A stretch of 64,000 bases of DNA. Source: Metellina segmentata. Lineage: Eukaryota > Arthropoda > Arachnida > Araneae > Tetragnathidae. Below, piece after piece: positions 61,491 to 64,000 of the stretch (position 1 is the stretch's first letter; every line of letters begins with the position of its first letter). The notes beneath the pieces are model-generated. The model ran no database searches. It was not told the origin of the DNA and saw only the letters and a list, made by a program, of their open reading frames with translations. The translations under genes and the position numbers were made by a program. The DNA lies in NCBI GenBank assembly GCA_947359465.1, contig OX375875.1, positions 60,823,981 to 60,887,980 of the forward strand, written 5' to 3'.

Positions 61491-63129
61491 ATAAATAATA
61501 TTATCAAGAAATAATACTATAAATTGCTCGTATTTAAAAAAATATGAATAATTTGGCTGAAGGCTTGCAATTTTTATACACCGTGCGGAAGTCATTTAAG
61601 TGGATGACAATTTTGTCGTTGTAGCACACACACATTTACTGCTTCTTTGTTTTACATCAGTTTAAAATTAATTTCAGACAGTTTTTTCCAGACTTATGAT
61701 ACAGAAACTCAATAATACGTTTCGAAAATCACAGAATTCTCAATATTGGGCTGGTGAAACTGAGTATATTTATCATGCGTTAATTTATGGATCAGTACTT
61801 ACAAATCTTAGTTTTCAACCAAAAAGCACAACTGATATTCTGCATATCAGGAGGCACACCGTTTTAAAAATGAATAGTTGCGATAACGTCGTAACGCTCT
61901 GAAAATACATAACTATGACAATAATGTCCGGATATTTCATAGGAATTGTTGATGCTTTTCGATAGCCCCTTTATCTTTTTCCAATTTAGCATTAAGATAT
62001 TCGGTCTGGAGATATATCCACGAAAATATAAAAGCAATAAATGCACAAGTTATACTCGGCGAAGACTGGTACAGTTAAACATAGAAAGATTGTCAAGTTA
62101 CTGTAAACACGTCCACTTTGTGGAAAAACATCAATTTTCATCTGAGGCGTTCAAAGGTTAAATGGTAAAAGGTCGCGTGTAATAAAACATGCGAAGATTG
62201 TTTAATGTCCAACAACTCCTATAATATAAAATACACGAGATCCAATAGAAGGTAATGTGATGACGTCCACACCAAGAACCCTTAGCCAATAGCTAAAAGA
62301 CCCAACAAATCTGTCGTTACAAAATGATTCCATTCAACATGCTTCGAACTTTTGAAGAGTTAATCAATACGTCAGGACTTAGGCTGTTATTAATGAAATC
62401 GAAAAGAATCCAATATACCGCAAAATCATGTAGATGAAAATGACAGTAAGTGTTTGCAACATTATACGAAATGAGGATGAAACCGCAACCGCAATTTGAT
62501 TCAAAGCCTGACAGCCAAGGCAATTAATTATCACGACTACACTAATCTCGAAGCCAATGACTTTATTCCTATCATTAAATATACGTGATTGACATTCCAA
62601 CAGAAAGTTTACAAAGCAGTTGATTTGGCTGGTGTTTTATAGCAAAAGAGACATATTTTATCATGGGGCTCCAAACAAGAGACAACGTTATGTTGTCTGT
62701 CCTGGACACGCTGGTAACGGATGTTGAAAATCCGAAGCAGTTGGATATACAACATACCAGAAATGCGAACGTGTGTCCAGATCCTAATGGTAAGTGAATA
62801 TTTTCGTAGATGTAAGCGAAGCGTAATTTTCCGGTAGCAATCCTTAGGTACTGACGTCAAAGCAGAGTAAAATAAAGATAATCCAGTTTATTTGAACATG
62901 CGGTACAATAATACGAGGCATAAAAGCGCTACTGATCAGGGTTAGGAAAATAAATCTGTGCCTTTGGGTATATAAAGGGCCAATGTCCAAATTTGCTGAT
63001 TTTGAGACAAATCCCCAAATCACTTGGAAATGATGAAGGCTATTATGGAAAAAGCCACTATGTTCCTCCTTTTCCCATGCATTATGAAATAATCAAAACA
63101 GTGGAAAGTATTTTTTACAGTGGAAAGCT
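61491..63129. other. AT-rich sequence, nothing identified
   Basis: Several short frames on both strands (61696-61902, 61946-62161, 62609-62860) have no recognisable product or splice context. Confidence 0.4.
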
Positions 63130-64000
63130 ATATATAAAAAATTAAACAAAAGCTGTTGATACTTAAATGGGAACGGACATTGGCCCCTTTTCTACCAAGG
63201 TACAGAAATGTCGATAAAGGGGTAACGCACAGTTCACACTCAATCTTCCGATCCAAAACACAAACATACAACAATTCGATTAACACGCGTGCCCAGTACC
63301 AACAAATCGAATCCCCCGAGTAACAGAAGACATACAGACCGTTGGGAACATCCAAAACACCACCAGGAGGAGGCTCCGAGGCCGGACGTTCACCAATCCT
63401 TTCCCCACGTGACGGTCGCTGAAGCGATGCCCACAACAAGGGCCCCGTTGGAGAGATGCGTCAGGAGACCAACAAATCACTACTAAAAAGGTGCTTAAAG
63501 AGACCGGGGAGGCAGCAGGCCAACGGTGCCGTTTATTGGAAGGGAAGTTCATTTAATCCGACGAGAGGGATTGGCTAGGGCGAGCGGTCGGGGGCATGAT
63601 GACAAATATGACATGACTTCTACCCCCTTTCGATATATATGAGGAGTCACAACAAAGCAGTGTTCTGCAGAAGGGGGAGCATCCCCATTTACTTGTGGGG
63701 AAATTGAGTGCACACGATAAACGCCCGCTGCAGCGGTAATGAGTGGCAACTTGAATGGGCACAGTGGTTGAAATATTGCGAGTGCCGCAAGGAGATCGAG
63801 GGCGTTCATTTTAAAGTGCGGTGGTTTGAAGAATGCTTAACACCCCTGCGCCCACTGCAGCGTGTGATGGACGGACTTTCGAGTCTTCGCCTCCAAGAAC
63901 GAGCTTAATTATGTCCCTGGACGACGGTGCGCTGTTCCAAAGGTTATTAGAAATCAAATCGAACTAGTTGGGTTGGAAAATTCCGACTCGTTCCTCAATA
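63130..64000. other. GC-richer island running to the window edge, candidate conserved element or gene edge
   Basis: Clearly raised GC without repeat signatures. It includes GTTTATTGGAAGGGAAG (an Abd-B/CCAAT-type core), GGGATTGGCTAGGGCGAGCG, GATAAAGGGG and CTGCAGCGGTAATGAG with a second CACTGCAGCG near 63855. Many overlapping frames on both strands (63128-63439, 63549-63809, 63708-63908) give unrecognised products. The island may extend beyond the window, so an untranslated first exon or promoter cannot be excluded. Confidence 0.4.

Overview
This window is nuclear DNA from a multicellular eukaryote, most likely an arthropod and plausibly a spider or other chelicerate. Evidence for a eukaryote: AT-rich, gene-poor sequence, a spliced terminal exon with a canonical acceptor, long (TA)n, (GT)n and (CA)n microsatellites, tRNA-derived SINEs with pol III boxes, and many inverted-repeat DNA transposons. 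The spider suggestion rests only on my recollection of what the two Tc1 transposase families and the SINEs resemble; I could not search it.

Only one host coding segment is well supported: the last coding exon (2692-3158, + strand) of an unrecognised protein with a low-complexity, proline-rich, SH3-ligand-like tail. It is followed by a probable 3' UTR with the first AATAAA at 3896. Its upstream exons lie outside the window or are not visible. A weak cluster of candidate exons lies on the - strand at about 53.3-56 kb. It includes a 36-nt candidate micro-exon at 55444-55479 with strong splice sites and a 109-nt open segment at 55867-55975.

Most of the rest is transposon-derived. There are two Tc1 elements of different families (33.8-34.7 kb, truncated, - strand; 36.1-37.5 kb, with both ends but a broken transposase). 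There are relics of a third Tc1/mariner-superfamily transposase (20.4 kb), a possible Tigger/jerky-like transposase (23.5 kb), a hAT transposase C-terminus (45.4 kb) and a decayed piggyBac-like element (47.9-48.7 kb). At least six non-autonomous elements are defined here by their terminal inverted repeats (6.3, 8.8, 12.9/18.1/38.7, 17.1, 25.7 and 46.5 kb). At least three tRNA-related SINE families are scattered through it; one tRNA-like head is joined to two unrelated bodies (22.3 and 56.7 kb). Tandem repeats of 26, 30, 32, 37, 112 and about 309 bp are also present.

Five GC-richer islands contrast with the AT-rich background: about 8.35-8.77, 29.03-29.70, 50.2-50.99, 57.33-57.76 and 63.13-64.0 kb. 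They show no convincing coding signal and are candidate conserved regulatory elements. The 57.6 kb island carries a perfect 14/14 match to the CTCF core consensus, directly next to a CRE-like inverted repeat, making it the best candidate regulatory site in the window. I saw no rRNA gene, functional tRNA, CRISPR array, operon, or clear novel multi-gene system.
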